Shown here one piece after another: positions 24,237-34,362 of a stretch of 64,000 nt of DNA. The position numbers and the translations under genes were made by a program. Below the pieces are notes generated by a model that saw only the letters and a list, made by a program, of their open reading frames with translations, was not told the origin of the DNA and ran no database searches. This DNA is from SAR202 cluster bacterium (lineage in GTDB: Bacteria; Chloroflexota; Dehalococcoidia; Lucifugimonadales; UBA3495): contig JABMNL010000031.1 in the NCBI GenBank assembly GCA_013204585.1, forward strand, positions 17,372 to 81,371. The letters are read 5' to 3'. Within the stretch, counting starts at the first letter, position 1. Each line of letters starts with the position of its first letter.

Positions 24237-27200
24237 ATGACCCTTAAGGGAGTCCTGGAATTACTGGACCGCAATCCCGAACATCGCGGGAATGTGGACA
24301 CTTGCGGAGAATCCGGGGTGACTGTGCGTCAGGGCGCCCGCGCCGCGTTTCTGGCCTCTTTATGGCGTCGCCAACAGGGTCCAATGTTGGTAATCACCCC
24401 CCGGCCCGACGACGCCCGACGTCTCCACGACCAACTACTGACCTACTTGGGAGATGAACAGCCCATCCACCTGCTCCCCGAGCCCGAGGTGCTGCCCTAC
24501 GAGCGGCTCGCGGCGGACGCCAACACCGGCAACCAACGATTGAGCGCCCTAGCCGCGCTGGCGGCAACCGGAAAATTCTCTGGAATAACCCCAGATGTTC
24601 AGCCGATGGTGGTTTGTTCTATTGGGTCGGCCCTGATTTACACCCTGCCCCCTGAGTTGATGGCTGGCGTCTATCCCGCCACCGGCGAATTGAGCCTTTG
24701 GAAGAAGGGCGACCGGGTACGCATTAACACGCTGCTCACCCAGTGGATTGACCTCGGCTATCGCAACGAGCCGGTGGTGGAAGCGCCCGGTAGTTTCAGT
24801 CACCGTGGCGGCATTCTAGACGTTTATCCCACCGGGTCTGAATGGCCCCTACGCATAGAACTATTCGACGACGAAATCGACACCATCCGCTACTTCGATC
24901 CGGTATCGCAACGCTCCATCCGCCAGACCGACCAGGTGCATTTGGTTCCGGCCAAGGAGCAGTTGCCCGGTCTGACCAACCCAGAAATACTGGCCGCCCG
25001 GATTGACGCCATGGACTACGCCAAGTGCGGTGACGAAGTCCGCGAACGAATGGTCGAAGAGTTGTCCCTACTCTCCACCTCCCCCAATCCCGAGACTCTT
25101 TGTTTCTACAACGGGCTGGCCAACCAAGCCAACCTGATTGAATACATTGGGGCCAACGGCCTGGTCGTGCTGGAACGGTCCGGTCGAGTTGAAGCCGAAG
25201 CCCAAGAACTGGAAGAACGCTTCGACCGCATGCGGGAAGCCCGCGAGAACCGAGGCGAACTACCGGTCAACTTCCCCTCCCCTCACATGGGCTGGGAGGA
25301 GTTCTCCAACCGCCTCAGCGGCGTGCCCCAGATGCAACTACAGACCTGGGTTGGAGACGACGAAGACAAGATCTTCCGAACTTCCACCCAGTATTACGGT
25401 AAGTTGGACCAATTGGCCATCGACCTGCGCCAACACCAAGCGGCCAACCATGTTGTGGTGGCGGTCACCCAACACCAACGCCGGGTTGCCGAGATTCTGG
25501 AGCAAGAGGGCATCGGCGTCACCCTGTCCGACGCCGTGGAAAGCGCTCCTAGCCCCGGTCAGATTTGGCTGGTGCCAGGTTCCCTGCGGGAAGGCTGGAC
25601 CGTTGCGCTTCTGAATGACCTGGGCGAGTCGGGCGGTTCGGGTGGTTCGGGTGGTTCAGTGGAAGTAACAACTTTGGTGCTGCTAACCGACTCAGAGTTG
25701 TTCGGAACGGTGAAGGAACAACGCCACTACCGCCGCCGCAAGGTTGAACACGGACCAGAAGTGGTACTGGCCGACTTGGTGCCGGGCACCCACGTGGTGC
25801 ACATAGACCATGGCGTGGCCCGATTTGCTGGCACAACCCACATCGGCGACGGCGACGACGAGCGGGAATATCTGATACTGGAGTACGCCGAGAACGACAA
25901 ACTCTACGTGCCCACCGAACACCTGGACCGGGTTTCGGCCTACGTTGGCGCTCAAGACCAACAGCCTAGCCTCACCCGCCTTAGCACCTCGGAATGGGCG
26001 CGGGTTAAGCAGCGGGTGAAGGCCGCAACGCGGGAGATGGCTGAAGAGTTGTTGCGGGTCAACGCCGCCAGGGCACTGGCCGTGGGACACGCCCACAGCC
26101 AAGACACGGTCTGGCAGCAAGAGCTCGAAGACTCGTTCCCCTTTGTCGAAACCACGGACCAAGCCAAGGCCATCACCGACGTGAAGACCGACATGGAGAC
26201 TTCCCGCCCCATGGACCGGCTAATCTGCGGCGATGTTGGCTACGGCAAAACCGAGGTCGCCCTCAGGGCAGCTTTCAAGTCGGTCAGCGACGGCATGCAA
26301 GTGGGGATACTGGTGCCGACAACGGTCCTCGCCCAGCAGCACTACGCCACCTTCAGCCAACGGCTGAGTCCCTTCCCAGTGAAAGTGGAGGTACTAAGCC
26401 GGTTCCGCACCCCCAAAGAGCAACAGGAAGTGATTGCGGGGCTAAAAGACGGCAGCGTGGACATCGTCATCGGCACCCACCGGTTGCTACAAAAGGATGT
26501 GCAGTTCAAGAACCTGGGCCTGGCCGTGGTAGACGAGGAGCAACGTTTTGGCGTCAGCCATAAAGAGCGACTGAAGCGGCTGCGGCAACAGGTGGATGTC
26601 CTGACCCTAAGTGCAACGCCCATTCCCAGAACGCTGAACATGGCCCTGGCGGGTATACGCGACCTTAGCACTATGGAGTCGCCGCCAGAGGCCAGGCTGC
26701 CGGTTAAGACCTTTGTTTCCGAGTACTCAGAGGACGTGATTAAAGAGGCCATCCTGAGAGAGATGGAACGGGGCGGGCAGGTCTTCTACCTGCACAACCG
26801 AGTCCGTACCATTCACCAGGCGGCCGCCGATATTGCCAAGCTGGTACCCCAAGCCCGAATTATGGTTGGGCACGGGCAGATGGCGGAATCCGAACTGGAA
26901 GACGTGATGGTCGATTTCGCCAACCACGAAGCCGATGTGCTGGTTTGCACCACCATCATCGAGTCTGGCCTAGACATGCCCAACGTAAATACGCTGATTG
27001 TCGAAAGGGCCGACCGGTTCGGCCTGGCCCAACTCTATCAGTTGAGGGGCCGGGTTGGCCGTAGCGAGCACCGGGCCTACGCCTACCTGATGACCCCTCG
27101 AGGCCGTCGCATCACCGAAGGAGCCGATCATCGGCTCCAGGCCATTTTAGAGGCGTCAGAATTGGGGGCCGGGTTCCGCATCGCCATGCGCGACCTGGAG

Positions 27201-27818
27201 ATACGCGGTGCAGGCAACATACTAGGCGCATCCCAAAGCGGTCACATCCAGGATGTCGGCCTCGACCTTTACACCCAGCTTTTGAATGAAGCGGTGCGAG
27301 AACTGGAAGAGGCCTCGGGCAAGGCTGGCACCGGCGAGCCATTGATTGCCGATTTGCCACGCATCGAACTTCCGCTCAATGCAAGAATTCCCGACAACTA
27401 CGTGGATCACCTGCCCACTCGGCTGGCGGTCTATCAGCGGCTGGCCAAGATGACCGACAGTGACGATGTTCCCGAAATCCGAGAAGAATTACAAGACCGG
27501 TTTGGCCCCCTGCCGGAAGAGGTCGAAAACCTGCTGACTCTGGCCGAACTCCGGGCCATGGCCGCCGCGGTGGGCGTCGAATCAATCGTGCGCGGCAGTG
27601 AGTCCATCGTGCTGTCCCTCCGAACGCCGGTGGGCGGAGCAAGGGTACCCCTACAAAAGGCATTGGGGCCGTCGGTCCAAGTAGGAAACTCCCAAATGCA
27701 GATGTCCGTGCGAAGAATGGGCGACGAATGGCTGACCCGACTTACCAGAGTGCTGGAGCGGTTCTGGGTGTTCCAAGAAAACCTCAAAGCGATAGCCGCA
27801 GAGGCCGCCGCAAAATAA
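24237..27818 (+). CDS. mfd: Transcription-repair coupling factor Mfd
   Basis: 1193 residues from ATG 24237; an upstream in-frame ATG at 24153 sits against the terminator and would add 28 atypical residues. The N-terminal UvrB-homology module carries 'VEAPGSFSHRGGILDVYPTGSEWPLRIELFDDEIDTIRYFD'. A GGSGGSGGS linker precedes the RNA-polymerase-interacting region, 'LVPGTHVVHIDHGVARF'. The RecG-like translocase has Walker A GDVGYGKTE (from residue 665), DEEQ in 'VVDEEQRFGV', 'LSATPIPRTLNMA' and the TRG region, and the C-terminal domain follows 'NILGASQSGHIQDVGLDLYTQLL'. It removes stalled RNA polymerase and recruits UvrA. Confidence 0.97.
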   Translation: MTLKGVLELLDRNPEHRGNVDTCGESGVTVRQGARAAFLASLWRRQQGPMLVITPRPDDARRLHDQLLTYLGDEQPIHLLPEPEVLPYERLAADANTGNQRLSALAALAATGKFSGITPDVQPMVVCSIGSALIYTLPPELMAGVYPATGELSLWKKGDRVRINTLLTQWIDLGYRNEPVVEAPGSFSHRGGILDVYPTGSEWPLRIELFDDEIDTIRYFDPVSQRSIRQTDQVHLVPAKEQLPGLTNPEILAARIDAMDYAKCGDEVRERMVEELSLLSTSPNPETLCFYNGLANQANLIEYIGANGLVVLERSGRVEAEAQELEERFDRMREARENRGELPVNFPSPHMGWEEFSNRLSGVPQMQLQTWVGDDEDKIFRTSTQYYGKLDQLAIDLRQHQAANHVVVAVTQHQRRVAEILEQEGIGVTLSDAVESAPSPGQIWLVPGSLREGWTVALLNDLGESGGSGGSGGSVEVTTLVLLTDSELFGTVKEQRHYRRRKVEHGPEVVLADLVPGTHVVHIDHGVARFAGTTHIGDGDDEREYLILEYAENDKLYVPTEHLDRVSAYVGAQDQQPSLTRLSTSEWARVKQRVKAATREMAEELLRVNAARALAVGHAHSQDTVWQQELEDSFPFVETTDQAKAITDVKTDMETSRPMDRLICGDVGYGKTEVALRAAFKSVSDGMQVGILVPTTVLAQQHYATFSQRLSPFPVKVEVLSRFRTPKEQQEVIAGLKDGSVDIVIGTHRLLQKDVQFKNLGLAVVDEEQRFGVSHKERLKRLRQQVDVLTLSATPIPRTLNMALAGIRDLSTMESPPEARLPVKTFVSEYSEDVIKEAILREMERGGQVFYLHNRVRTIHQAAADIAKLVPQARIMVGHGQMAESELEDVMVDFANHEADVLVCTTIIESGLDMPNVNTLIVERADRFGLAQLYQLRGRVGRSEHRAYAYLMTPRGRRITEGADHRLQAILEASELGAGFRIAMRDLEIRGAGNILGASQSGHIQDVGLDLYTQLLNEAVRELEEASGKAGTGEPLIADLPRIELPLNARIPDNYVDHLPTRLAVYQRLAKMTDSDDVPEIREELQDRFGPLPEEVENLLTLAELRAMAAAVGVESIVRGSESIVLSLRTPVGGARVPLQKALGPSVQVGNSQMQMSVRRMGDEWLTRLTRVLERFWVFQENLKAIAAEAAAK

Positions 27819-28043
27819 CCCCAGCCGCCTAATATCTCTATGAATGCGATGTCTGTGCCTAGACCAAACCGACTCCGGCGGTTTAGCGTATTAATTCATG
27901 AGGATTCTGAGCCGGCGGCTTACCAGGAACACCCAACCCCGTGCTCTAATCAAATAGGTGAACCCTGCTAGCTTAGCGACGCATCCAAAAAATACAGCGA
28001 CGTAAATAGGCATTTTTCCGTCTAACTCTCCGTCCAACTATCC

Positions 28044-28658
28044 ATGGAGGCACGATTGCGCAATCCTTTGTTCACGGCACATTCCGTCCGTTCCGACAAG
28101 AGGTTAAGATTCCGATTTATAGTGCCCCTGGCCTTGCTCGTAGCCGTGCTACTGGCTGCTTGCGGTGGCAGCGGCGGAACCTCTGAATCATTCACCCAGG
28201 ACAATCAAAACGGGGACCTAGCCCCCAATTTCCCCGTCATCATGTTCCAAGGGCAAAACGAGGTTGGCGGGCAAGAGATAAATTTCAGTGAGCTAATTGG
28301 CGAAAAGCCCGTCGTGCTCAACTTCTGGGCCGGACTCTGCCCTCCCTGCCGAGCTGAGATGCCCGAATTACAAGTGTTCCACGACGAATTCGAAGGCCGA
28401 GCCCTTTTAATAGGGATAGACCTTGGTCAATTCACCGGGCTCGGCAACCCGGAGGACGCTCAAGAACTGCTCAAAGATTTGGGAGTGACCTATCCGGCTG
28501 GCTACACAGTAGACGACCGGATTATCCGAAATTATGAAATTCTGGGTATGCCAACCACCGTGTTCATTGACGCCAAGGGCAAGATATTCAGCAAGTGGAC
28601 CGGCGCCATCAGCGGAAAAGAATTGGAGAAAAAGACCCTAGCGATGCTGGCCCCGTAA
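28044..28658 (+). CDS. TlpA/ResA-like thioredoxin-fold lipoprotein
   Basis: 204 residues. A basic start and hydrophobic segment end in a lipobox LLAAC with Cys at residue 40, so the protein is exported and lipid-anchored. After a Gly/Ser linker the redoxin domain carries 'VVLNFWAGLCPPCRAEMPELQVF'; the CPPC disulfide site is at residues 99-102. The cis-proline region is 'ILGMPTTVFIDAKG'. It probably reduces disulfides or apocytochrome c thiols outside the membrane, as ResA/TlpA do. No cytochrome maturation gene is adjacent. A terminator follows. Confidence 0.93.
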   Translation: MEARLRNPLFTAHSVRSDKRLRFRFIVPLALLVAVLLAACGGSGGTSESFTQDNQNGDLAPNFPVIMFQGQNEVGGQEINFSELIGEKPVVLNFWAGLCPPCRAEMPELQVFHDEFEGRALLIGIDLGQFTGLGNPEDAQELLKDLGVTYPAGYTVDDRIIRNYEILGMPTTVFIDAKGKIFSKWTGAISGKELEKKTLAMLAP

Positions 28659-28720
28659 GCACCAGTTCAAGCTGAGCCAACTACGATTAATTCCCGTCAC
28701 ATGCCAGATCCCATTTTGTA

Positions 28721-28747
28721 GGGGCCGGTTATAAACTGGCCCCTTTT
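28721..28747 (+). terminator. Intrinsic terminator after the TlpA-like gene
   Basis: GGGGCCGGTT-ATAA-AACTGGCCCC followed by TTTT: a 10-bp stem with one G-U pair. Confidence 0.88.
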
Positions 28748-28884
28748 ACTTAATTAGCAGATTTCCAAATGGGATCACAGTTAATTTGCTTAACCGTCCC
28801 CAAGTGCCTATGTTGCGGTATAATACCTGTGGCCCTGCCCAAAGCCCAATTCCGACTGGGAAGCGGGAACGCAGCAGGGAGAGT

Positions 28885-28959
28885 CGGGGTGTAGCGCAGG
28901 GGTAGCGCGCTGCGTTCGGGACGCAGAGGCCGGAGGTTCAAATCCTCTCACCCCGACCA
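28885..28959 (+). tRNA. tRNA-Pro (anticodon CGG)
   Basis: A full cloverleaf: acceptor CGGGGTG pairs with CACCCCG before discriminator A and an encoded CCA (28957-28959); D-arm GCGC...GCGC; anticodon stem CTGCG/CGCAG around loop TTCGGGA with anticodon CGG; T-arm with GGTTCAAATCC. It reads CCG codons. A TATAAT box at 28819-28824 is a likely -10 element, and a T run follows the CCA. Confidence 0.95.
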
Positions 28960-29046
28960 TTTTTCTAGACCTTTTCCCTGCGGATACGCCCAACGCTGGC
29001 GTGACCGCAGGCCATCTCCCACCAACACCAATCCCTGGAGTCGATA

Positions 29047-30870
29047 ATGGCTATTCAAACTCCTCACCACGAACTAGAACAAGGCGACGTCAACCTCCCA
29101 GATACCGGACGTCCAGTCGTCCGATCCACCAAGGGAGTGATTTCCAGTGGCCATTACCTCACTTCCATGGCCGGAATGCGGATGCTACTAAACGGCGGAA
29201 ACGCCTTTGATGCCCTAGTTGCAGCCGGGTTCGCAGCCGCCGTGATTGAACCCATCGCGTCCTATTCCCTGGCAGCGGAAGGCGTGTTCATGCTCCACGA
29301 CGCGGCCAGCGGAGAGACGCTATCCCTCAGCGGACAGGGCGTGGCCCCAGGCAAAGCGACGGCCGAATTCTACAAGTCCCAGGGCTTGGACCGCATTCCC
29401 ACCGGGCCTGGCAACAAGGCCCACTTATCTTTCACAGTGCCAGGAATTGTCGAAGCCTTCATATCCATGCTGGAACGCTACGGCAGCATGACAATTGACG
29501 AAGTACTAGCGCCAGCCATCGACTACGCCGAGAACGGCATCCCCCACTACGAATACATGCTGGAACGGCTGAAGTCCGCCAACACACCCATCCAGTTCGA
29601 CAACTACCCGCCGGGCGGCTGGGACGTGTTCTTCGACAACAGACAAGTCCCTAAACCCGGGTCCATCTTGGTTCAGCCCGGTTTGGCCAATACCCTGAAA
29701 GCCATGGCATCCGCTGCCGTCGCCGGTGACCGTGTTGCCGGACTGCAAGCAGCGCGGGACGTTTTCTACAAAGGCTCCGTCGCCAAGACCATCGTTGAAT
29801 CGTCAGCGAAAGTCGGCGGTATCCTGTCCATGGACGACCTGGCCAACTATAAGAGCCAATTCGGCGAGCCGGTTTCTACCACCTTCGCCGGTCACGAAAT
29901 TCTGGGTCACGACAGTTGGTCGCAAGGCCCAATGCTCCAACAGAGCCTGAACATGCTGGAGCACTTTGACCTAAAAGCCATGGGCCACAACTCACCCGAA
30001 TACATTCACACGGTCACCGAGGTTTTCAAACTGGTCTTCGGCGACCGTGAAGGCTACTACGGAGACCCCGACTATGCTGAGGTCCCGATTGACGGCCTGC
30101 TATCCAAGGAGTACGCCGCCGAACGGGTCGGTCTGGTCGACCCTGAAGGTGCCTACCCAGAGCAACAGGCCCCCGGAGACCCGTGGAAATATTCCAACGG
30201 CGTCAGTAACTCGACCAAAGCAGCCGCAGGAGTCGGCGCAGTTTTATCAAATGGGGGCTCGGCAAACGGCGCATCCGACGATTCATCCCACGAGGGCACG
30301 ACCCACGTATCAGTGTTGGACGACCAAGGGAACATGGTCTGCGGCACCATCAGCGGCGGCGCCTTCGCCAAGTCGGTCTTCTTCCCGGAACTAGGCTGCT
30401 GCTTAAGCACCCGCATCGAGATGTTCAACTGCGAAGAGGGTCATCCCAACGTGGTCGAACCAGGCAAACGGCCTCGCACCACATTGATTAACTACATCGC
30501 CCACAAAGACGGTGTGCCAGTAATGACCATTGGCTGCCCCGGCGGCGACAACCAGGCCCAGGCCAACGTCCAACTGGTATTGAACACATTGATTTTTGGC
30601 ATGGATCCCCAGCAAGCAATTGAAGCCCCTCGCTTCGCCAGCCAGAGCGTGGTTAACTCCTTCTTCCCCCACACCTACCTGCCGGGGAAGTTGGACCTGG
30701 AACCGGGCATTCCGGAAAGCACCGCCGACGCCCTACGAGCCAGGGGCCACATGATAGGTCGCGCGGCCAACTGCGGCCTCGGGGCCACCGTCTCAGTCAG
30801 AGACCCACAGACCGGCCACCTAAGCACCGGCGGCGACCCCCGCCGGGCTTGCTACGCCATGGGCCTGTAA
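29047..30870 (+). CDS. Gamma-glutamyltransferase-family protein (Ntn hydrolase)
   Basis: 607 residues, in the range of GGT proenzymes. The autocatalytic site is 'HEGTTHVSVLDDQGNMV', with the nucleophile Thr at residue 418, followed by the characteristic 'GKRPRTTLINYIAHKDGVPVMTIGCPGGDNQ' small-subunit region. The N-terminal part has 'RMLLNGGNAFDALVAAGFAAAVIEP'. No signal peptide is visible, so it may act in the cytoplasm, on glutathione conjugates or another gamma-glutamyl or N-acyl substrate. It ends before a strong terminator. Confidence 0.93.
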   Translation: MAIQTPHHELEQGDVNLPDTGRPVVRSTKGVISSGHYLTSMAGMRMLLNGGNAFDALVAAGFAAAVIEPIASYSLAAEGVFMLHDAASGETLSLSGQGVAPGKATAEFYKSQGLDRIPTGPGNKAHLSFTVPGIVEAFISMLERYGSMTIDEVLAPAIDYAENGIPHYEYMLERLKSANTPIQFDNYPPGGWDVFFDNRQVPKPGSILVQPGLANTLKAMASAAVAGDRVAGLQAARDVFYKGSVAKTIVESSAKVGGILSMDDLANYKSQFGEPVSTTFAGHEILGHDSWSQGPMLQQSLNMLEHFDLKAMGHNSPEYIHTVTEVFKLVFGDREGYYGDPDYAEVPIDGLLSKEYAAERVGLVDPEGAYPEQQAPGDPWKYSNGVSNSTKAAAGVGAVLSNGGSANGASDDSSHEGTTHVSVLDDQGNMVCGTISGGAFAKSVFFPELGCCLSTRIEMFNCEEGHPNVVEPGKRPRTTLINYIAHKDGVPVMTIGCPGGDNQAQANVQLVLNTLIFGMDPQQAIEAPRFASQSVVNSFFPHTYLPGKLDLEPGIPESTADALRARGHMIGRAANCGLGATVSVRDPQTGHLSTGGDPRRACYAMGL

Positions 30871-30886
30871 CCCAAAACATTAGGCG

Positions 30887-30922
30887 AAAAAGCCCCAGCC
30901 GATTTTGGCTGGGGCTTTTTTT
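30887..30922 (+). terminator. Intrinsic terminator after the GGT-like gene
   Basis: AAAAAGCCCCAGCC-GATTTT-GGCTGGGGCTTTTTTT, a perfect stem with flanking A and T tracts, able to work for both strands (the next gene is convergent). Confidence 0.93.
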
Positions 30923-30958
30923 GCTTTGGTCAGATAACCGCCAAATAGTTAGGTAGGC

Positions 30959-31750
30959 CTAGGCAACCTTTTCAGCGGCAACCGGATTGCGTAGAGTCCC
31001 AATTTCTGGGATTTCCACTTCTACAACGTCACCGGGCTTAAGCGCATCAACCGCACCCGGAGCCCCAGTCAAGATAAGATCCCCAGGGTGCAGCGTCACG
31101 TACTGGCTAATCCTGCTGACGGTTTCATAGCAATTAAAGGTCATTCCTGAAGTGCTACCCCGATCGTTTTCCTTGCCGTTAACCCGCGTAATGATGTCCA
31201 ACGAATGGGGATCAACGTCGGTCTCAATCCACGGCCCCACCGGGCCAAAGGTATCGCAGGTCTTTTTCCTCCAGTTCGAAGTGTCAGCAGACCAGGACCC
31301 TTCGCTACTAACGTCGTTTGCGCAGGTGTAACCGAAAATGAAATTCGGAGCTTCGGCGGCGGTGATTCGCCTGGTGGGCTTGCCGATAACGATTACCAGC
31401 TCTCCCTCGTAATGAACGTAGTCGGAGTCTTTCGGCAGGATAATTGTTTCGTCCTGGCCGATGATGCAGCTGACTCCTTTCTGCCAAGGTCGAAATGTTT
31501 GCGCGTCTCTGCTGATGCGCTCAGCATCCAGGTTCTCCACTTGGTGGGCCACGTGGTCAGCATAATTAAGCCCGACTGCCCAAAAACTTAAGGGCCTGGT
31601 GGGCGGCAATAGCTTTACGTTGCTAATTGAGTACCTAGCGTCGGTAAAGTTATGTCTACCAAATATGTCGCCTTGGACTACCCTAAGTTGGTCACCTTCG
31701 ACGACTCCGTAACTTTCCCAGCCATTAATCTCGAACCTAGCGAATTTCAT
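30959..31750 (-). CDS. Fumarylacetoacetate hydrolase-family protein
   Basis: 263 residues. The FAH fold is seen in 'LSFWAVGLNYADHVAHQ', 'VHYEGELVIVIGKPTR' (metal-binding Glu pair), 'YTCANDVSSEGSW' (Asp) and 'LHPGDLILTGAPGAVDALKPGDVVEVEI'. Members hydrate, hydrolyse or decarboxylate 2-keto acids late in aromatic degradation. It is the first of several catabolic genes here, which makes a meta-cleavage-like pathway step the likely role. ATG 31750 has AGGAG upstream. Confidence 0.94.
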   Translation of the reverse strand: MKFARFEINGWESYGVVEGDQLRVVQGDIFGRHNFTDARYSISNVKLLPPTRPLSFWAVGLNYADHVAHQVENLDAERISRDAQTFRPWQKGVSCIIGQDETIILPKDSDYVHYEGELVIVIGKPTRRITAAEAPNFIFGYTCANDVSSEGSWSADTSNWRKKTCDTFGPVGPWIETDVDPHSLDIITRVNGKENDRGSTSGMTFNCYETVSRISQYVTLHPGDLILTGAPGAVDALKPGDVVEVEIPEIGTLRNPVAAEKVA

Positions 31751-31907
31751 GAGTGCTCCTTAAAATGCGTTTTTCCGTATTAAATAGCTTGTGGCAAACC
31801 TACATCTAGTGAATATCCATCACGACCAAGATTCCAAATCACGCCGAAATTATAGTATGAAACCGGTTAGACCGTCCGAATCTCCTTGGTTGTCCTAAGT
31901 TTCAGGT

Positions 31908-32834
31908 TCACTTAAGAAGCGGCTGCACCGCGAGGTGCAGCCGCTCCAGATGTTCGACATCGGTCGGCACCAGGCACAGCATCACCGTCGTGATGCCAAC
32001 ATCGAGAAAGCCCCTGATGAAGGCAGCGCACTCGGCCGGCGGCCCAAAGGCGCACCAACTGTCCACGTCGTAGCCGCTATAGAACGATTGCAAAAGCGGC
32101 GCGATGCGGTTACGGGCCCGGCCTCTGTCGTTGTCGATGGAAAGATATGTGATTTTTCCCAACTCTAAGGAATCGGAGTCCCGCCCGGTACTGCTGGCTA
32201 ACTCTCTGACGAAATCGCAGCCTGGTGCCGCATCATCAGGAATGCCTCCGGATGGGTGGACCCAGCCATCGGCGAAGGTCGCGGCCATGTTCATGGAGGC
32301 GCTGGTGACGCCGCCGACAAGAATTGGTATTCCTCCAGCTTGCATGGGTTTGACGTCGATCGAGGCATTGTCCAGAATTAAATGGCTGCCCTTGAAAGAG
32401 ACTGCAGCCTCGCTCCACAGGCTTTTTAGCGCGGTGATGTTCTCTCCCAACCGGACCCCTTGCCTGGGCCGTCGGTCTTCGCGGACACCTTCGTCTGGCC
32501 AAGCACCACGGGAGATGCCCAGACTAATCCGCCCCTTGGAAAGGCGGTCGATGTTGGCCATCATAGTGGCGAACGACCATATCGGAGGCGTCGGGCCACT
32601 TAACTCCGCCGTCCCCAACCGTATCCGCGACGTCGCGGCGGCAGCCGTAGCCAGGACACTAAAGTGATCCGGATCAGTCTTTTCCTTCGGGCCGCTCCAG
32701 TCAAACCCGGTACGACTGAACAGCGCCTCGGTGAACCACAGGGAGTGGAATCCCATCTGTTCAGCTGCCTGATAAAAGTCGGGGCGCTCTTTGGACCTCG
32801 GCACGATGAGGTCCATTTTTGGTTCGTCGGCCAT
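31908..32834 (-). CDS. LLM-class flavin-dependent oxidoreductase
   Basis: 308 residues. The barrel shows 'GFHSLWFTEALFSRTGFDW', 'ATAAAATSRIRLGTAELSGPTPPIWSFATMMANIDRLSKGRISLGISRG' and 'IPILVGGVTSASMNMAATFADGWVHPSG', all typical of the F420/FMN luciferase-like family. Third paralogue in the window. It lies immediately after the 347-residue protein of unknown family in the same direction (39 bases apart), suggesting a shared transcript and pathway. Confidence 0.92.
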   Translation of the reverse strand: MADEPKMDLIVPRSKERPDFYQAAEQMGFHSLWFTEALFSRTGFDWSGPKEKTDPDHFSVLATAAAATSRIRLGTAELSGPTPPIWSFATMMANIDRLSKGRISLGISRGAWPDEGVREDRRPRQGVRLGENITALKSLWSEAAVSFKGSHLILDNASIDVKPMQAGGIPILVGGVTSASMNMAATFADGWVHPSGGIPDDAAPGCDFVRELASSTGRDSDSLELGKITYLSIDNDRGRARNRIAPLLQSFYSGYDVDSWCAFGPPAECAAFIRGFLDVGITTVMLCLVPTDVEHLERLHLAVQPLLK

Positions 32835-32873
32835 AGAATACCTCCACTGAGCGCGAAGCCGGGTGTTGTCTGA

Positions 32874-33917
32874 TTACGCCAATCGAATTTCCCTGGTCGC
32901 CGAGTGGGTCGAGCCGCCGAAGGTTGGCACCCATGACGAGTGTTTGCCGGGGCCACCCAGGACAATGATCATGAGCAGGTCAGGATCGACCACCATGGGC
33001 ACTGGGCCGTCGGGTATCTTCTGGAACCGCTCCATCAGGGTCTCGTGGGTGTACCTCTCCAGGGGAATTCGGGCGTTCTGGTGCAACCACTCCCTGATTT
33101 CCTTCTTGCCGAAACCGTCTCTGGCGATGGTGGCGGCGTGCTCTGGGCCTAGCGCCAGCAAGGTCTCACCGCCGGTGTAGGCGTTGTTGGCTCCGGTGAT
33201 GGAGATAGCCCCCGCTATGATGGTCAGTATGTTCTCGGCGGTGCTACCGGCGTGGTCGTTGATGTTGTGGGGCGGTTCACCTGCTAGCACGGTTACCGTG
33301 CTTTGGTCGGCCCGGAAGCCCCGCTCGATATGCAGTGGCTCCCAGGGGTTGGCTTCTTCGTTCTCGGCCACGCAATAGGTGTACTTGGAGGGCGCGCCCT
33401 GGGTGGACATGTCGCCCACCCCCGGATAGGCCCCGCCAACGTTAAGTTGCACCAGCCTGACCGCCCGCCCGATGGTGGCATTTGGCTGCCAGCCCGGCCC
33501 GAAAGCGCCAGAGCCGCTGTGCATGCCCAACTCGTCGGAGATGGGGCCGTTCACGATTATCAGCGGCGCACAGGGGTGGGTGGTGGCCTGGATGGCATAG
33601 AGGTTGAACACCTCATCGCACATGGCCTCAACGGCAGCGATTACCACCGGTAGGTACTCGGGCCGACAACCGGCCATGACCGCGTTCACCGCCAGCTTCT
33701 CCACCGTGGCCGCACCCCAGTTGGGCGGAATCTCGCCGATAATGTCCTGTGCCCCCAGGGGAGTCGCCGCCAGCATGGCAGCCACCCGCGCCGGCGTTGG
33801 CGGGACAATCGGTAGGCCATCGGTCCAGCCGCGCTCCAAGTAGAGATTCTGGATGGCCTCGAAATTGTCGGCTACTTCCAATCGCTCGGAATTTAAATCA
33901 GAAATTAAATCGGCCAA
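32874..33917 (-). CDS. Conserved protein of unknown function (ERGWTDGLPIVPPT family)
   Basis: 347 residues beginning with a helix and then 'YLERGWTDGLPIVPPTPARVAAMLAAT', a phrase I have seen in uncharacterised proteins of actinobacteria, proteobacteria and Chloroflexota catabolic regions. It has a Cys in 'MAGCRPEYLPVVIAA' and in 'THPCAPLIIVNGP', and Gly-rich turns ('SGSGAFGPGW', 'LNVGGAYPGVGDMS'). No transmembrane helix. It lies two genes from the UGSC-motif selenoprotein; a functional link is inference. The reaction is unknown. Confidence 0.8.
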   Translation of the reverse strand: MADLISDLNSERLEVADNFEAIQNLYLERGWTDGLPIVPPTPARVAAMLAATPLGAQDIIGEIPPNWGAATVEKLAVNAVMAGCRPEYLPVVIAAVEAMCDEVFNLYAIQATTHPCAPLIIVNGPISDELGMHSGSGAFGPGWQPNATIGRAVRLVQLNVGGAYPGVGDMSTQGAPSKYTYCVAENEEANPWEPLHIERGFRADQSTVTVLAGEPPHNINDHAGSTAENILTIIAGAISITGANNAYTGGETLLALGPEHAATIARDGFGKKEIREWLHQNARIPLERYTHETLMERFQKIPDGPVPMVVDPDLLMIIVLGGPGKHSSWVPTFGGSTHSATREIRLA

Positions 33918-33993
33918 AGTGTGCCTCCACGGCAGGCTTGGGATATGATTATTTGCGCGAAACGAACGCGAGGAAAGTAACGCAGGAGGATTT

Positions 33994-34350
33994 GTGCTAG
34001 ACCAATCGTTTGCCGAACATTTCGCTGCGGATTGGATTGATTCTTGGAACGGCCACGACCTGGACCGAATCCTTTCTCACTACTCCGATACATTCGAGAT
34101 GAGTTCACCGGTGATTGCCCGACTGGTCAACGAACCGTCAGGCTCGCTGACTGGAAAAATCGCTGTTGGGGAATATTGGGCGAAAGCATTGGAACTCAAT
34201 CCCGGGCTGTATTTCGAACTGGTTAATACACTGGTGGGCGTGAATAGCATCACCCTGTACTACAAAGGACACCGGGGTATGTCTGCCGAGTGTTTTCACT
34301 TCGGCCCCGACCAGTTGGTCGTCAAGGCTTTCGCCCATTACGCGCCCTGA
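33994..34350 (+). CDS. SnoaL/NTF2-like small protein
   Basis: 118 residues from GTG 33994 with GGAGGA three bases upstream. The cone-shaped SnoaL/NTF2 fold is suggested by 'FAADWIDSWNGHDLDRILSHYSDTFEMSSP' and a following sheet-rich half ending 'FHFGPDQLVVKAFAHYAP'. Family members include isomerases, cyclases and binding proteins; the substrate is unknown. It is divergent from the 347-residue protein and convergent with the selenoprotein gene. Confidence 0.85.
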   Translation: MLDQSFAEHFAADWIDSWNGHDLDRILSHYSDTFEMSSPVIARLVNEPSGSLTGKIAVGEYWAKALELNPGLYFELVNTLVGVNSITLYYKGHRGMSAECFHFGPDQLVVKAFAHYAP

Positions 34351-34362
34351 TTAACGCCCAAC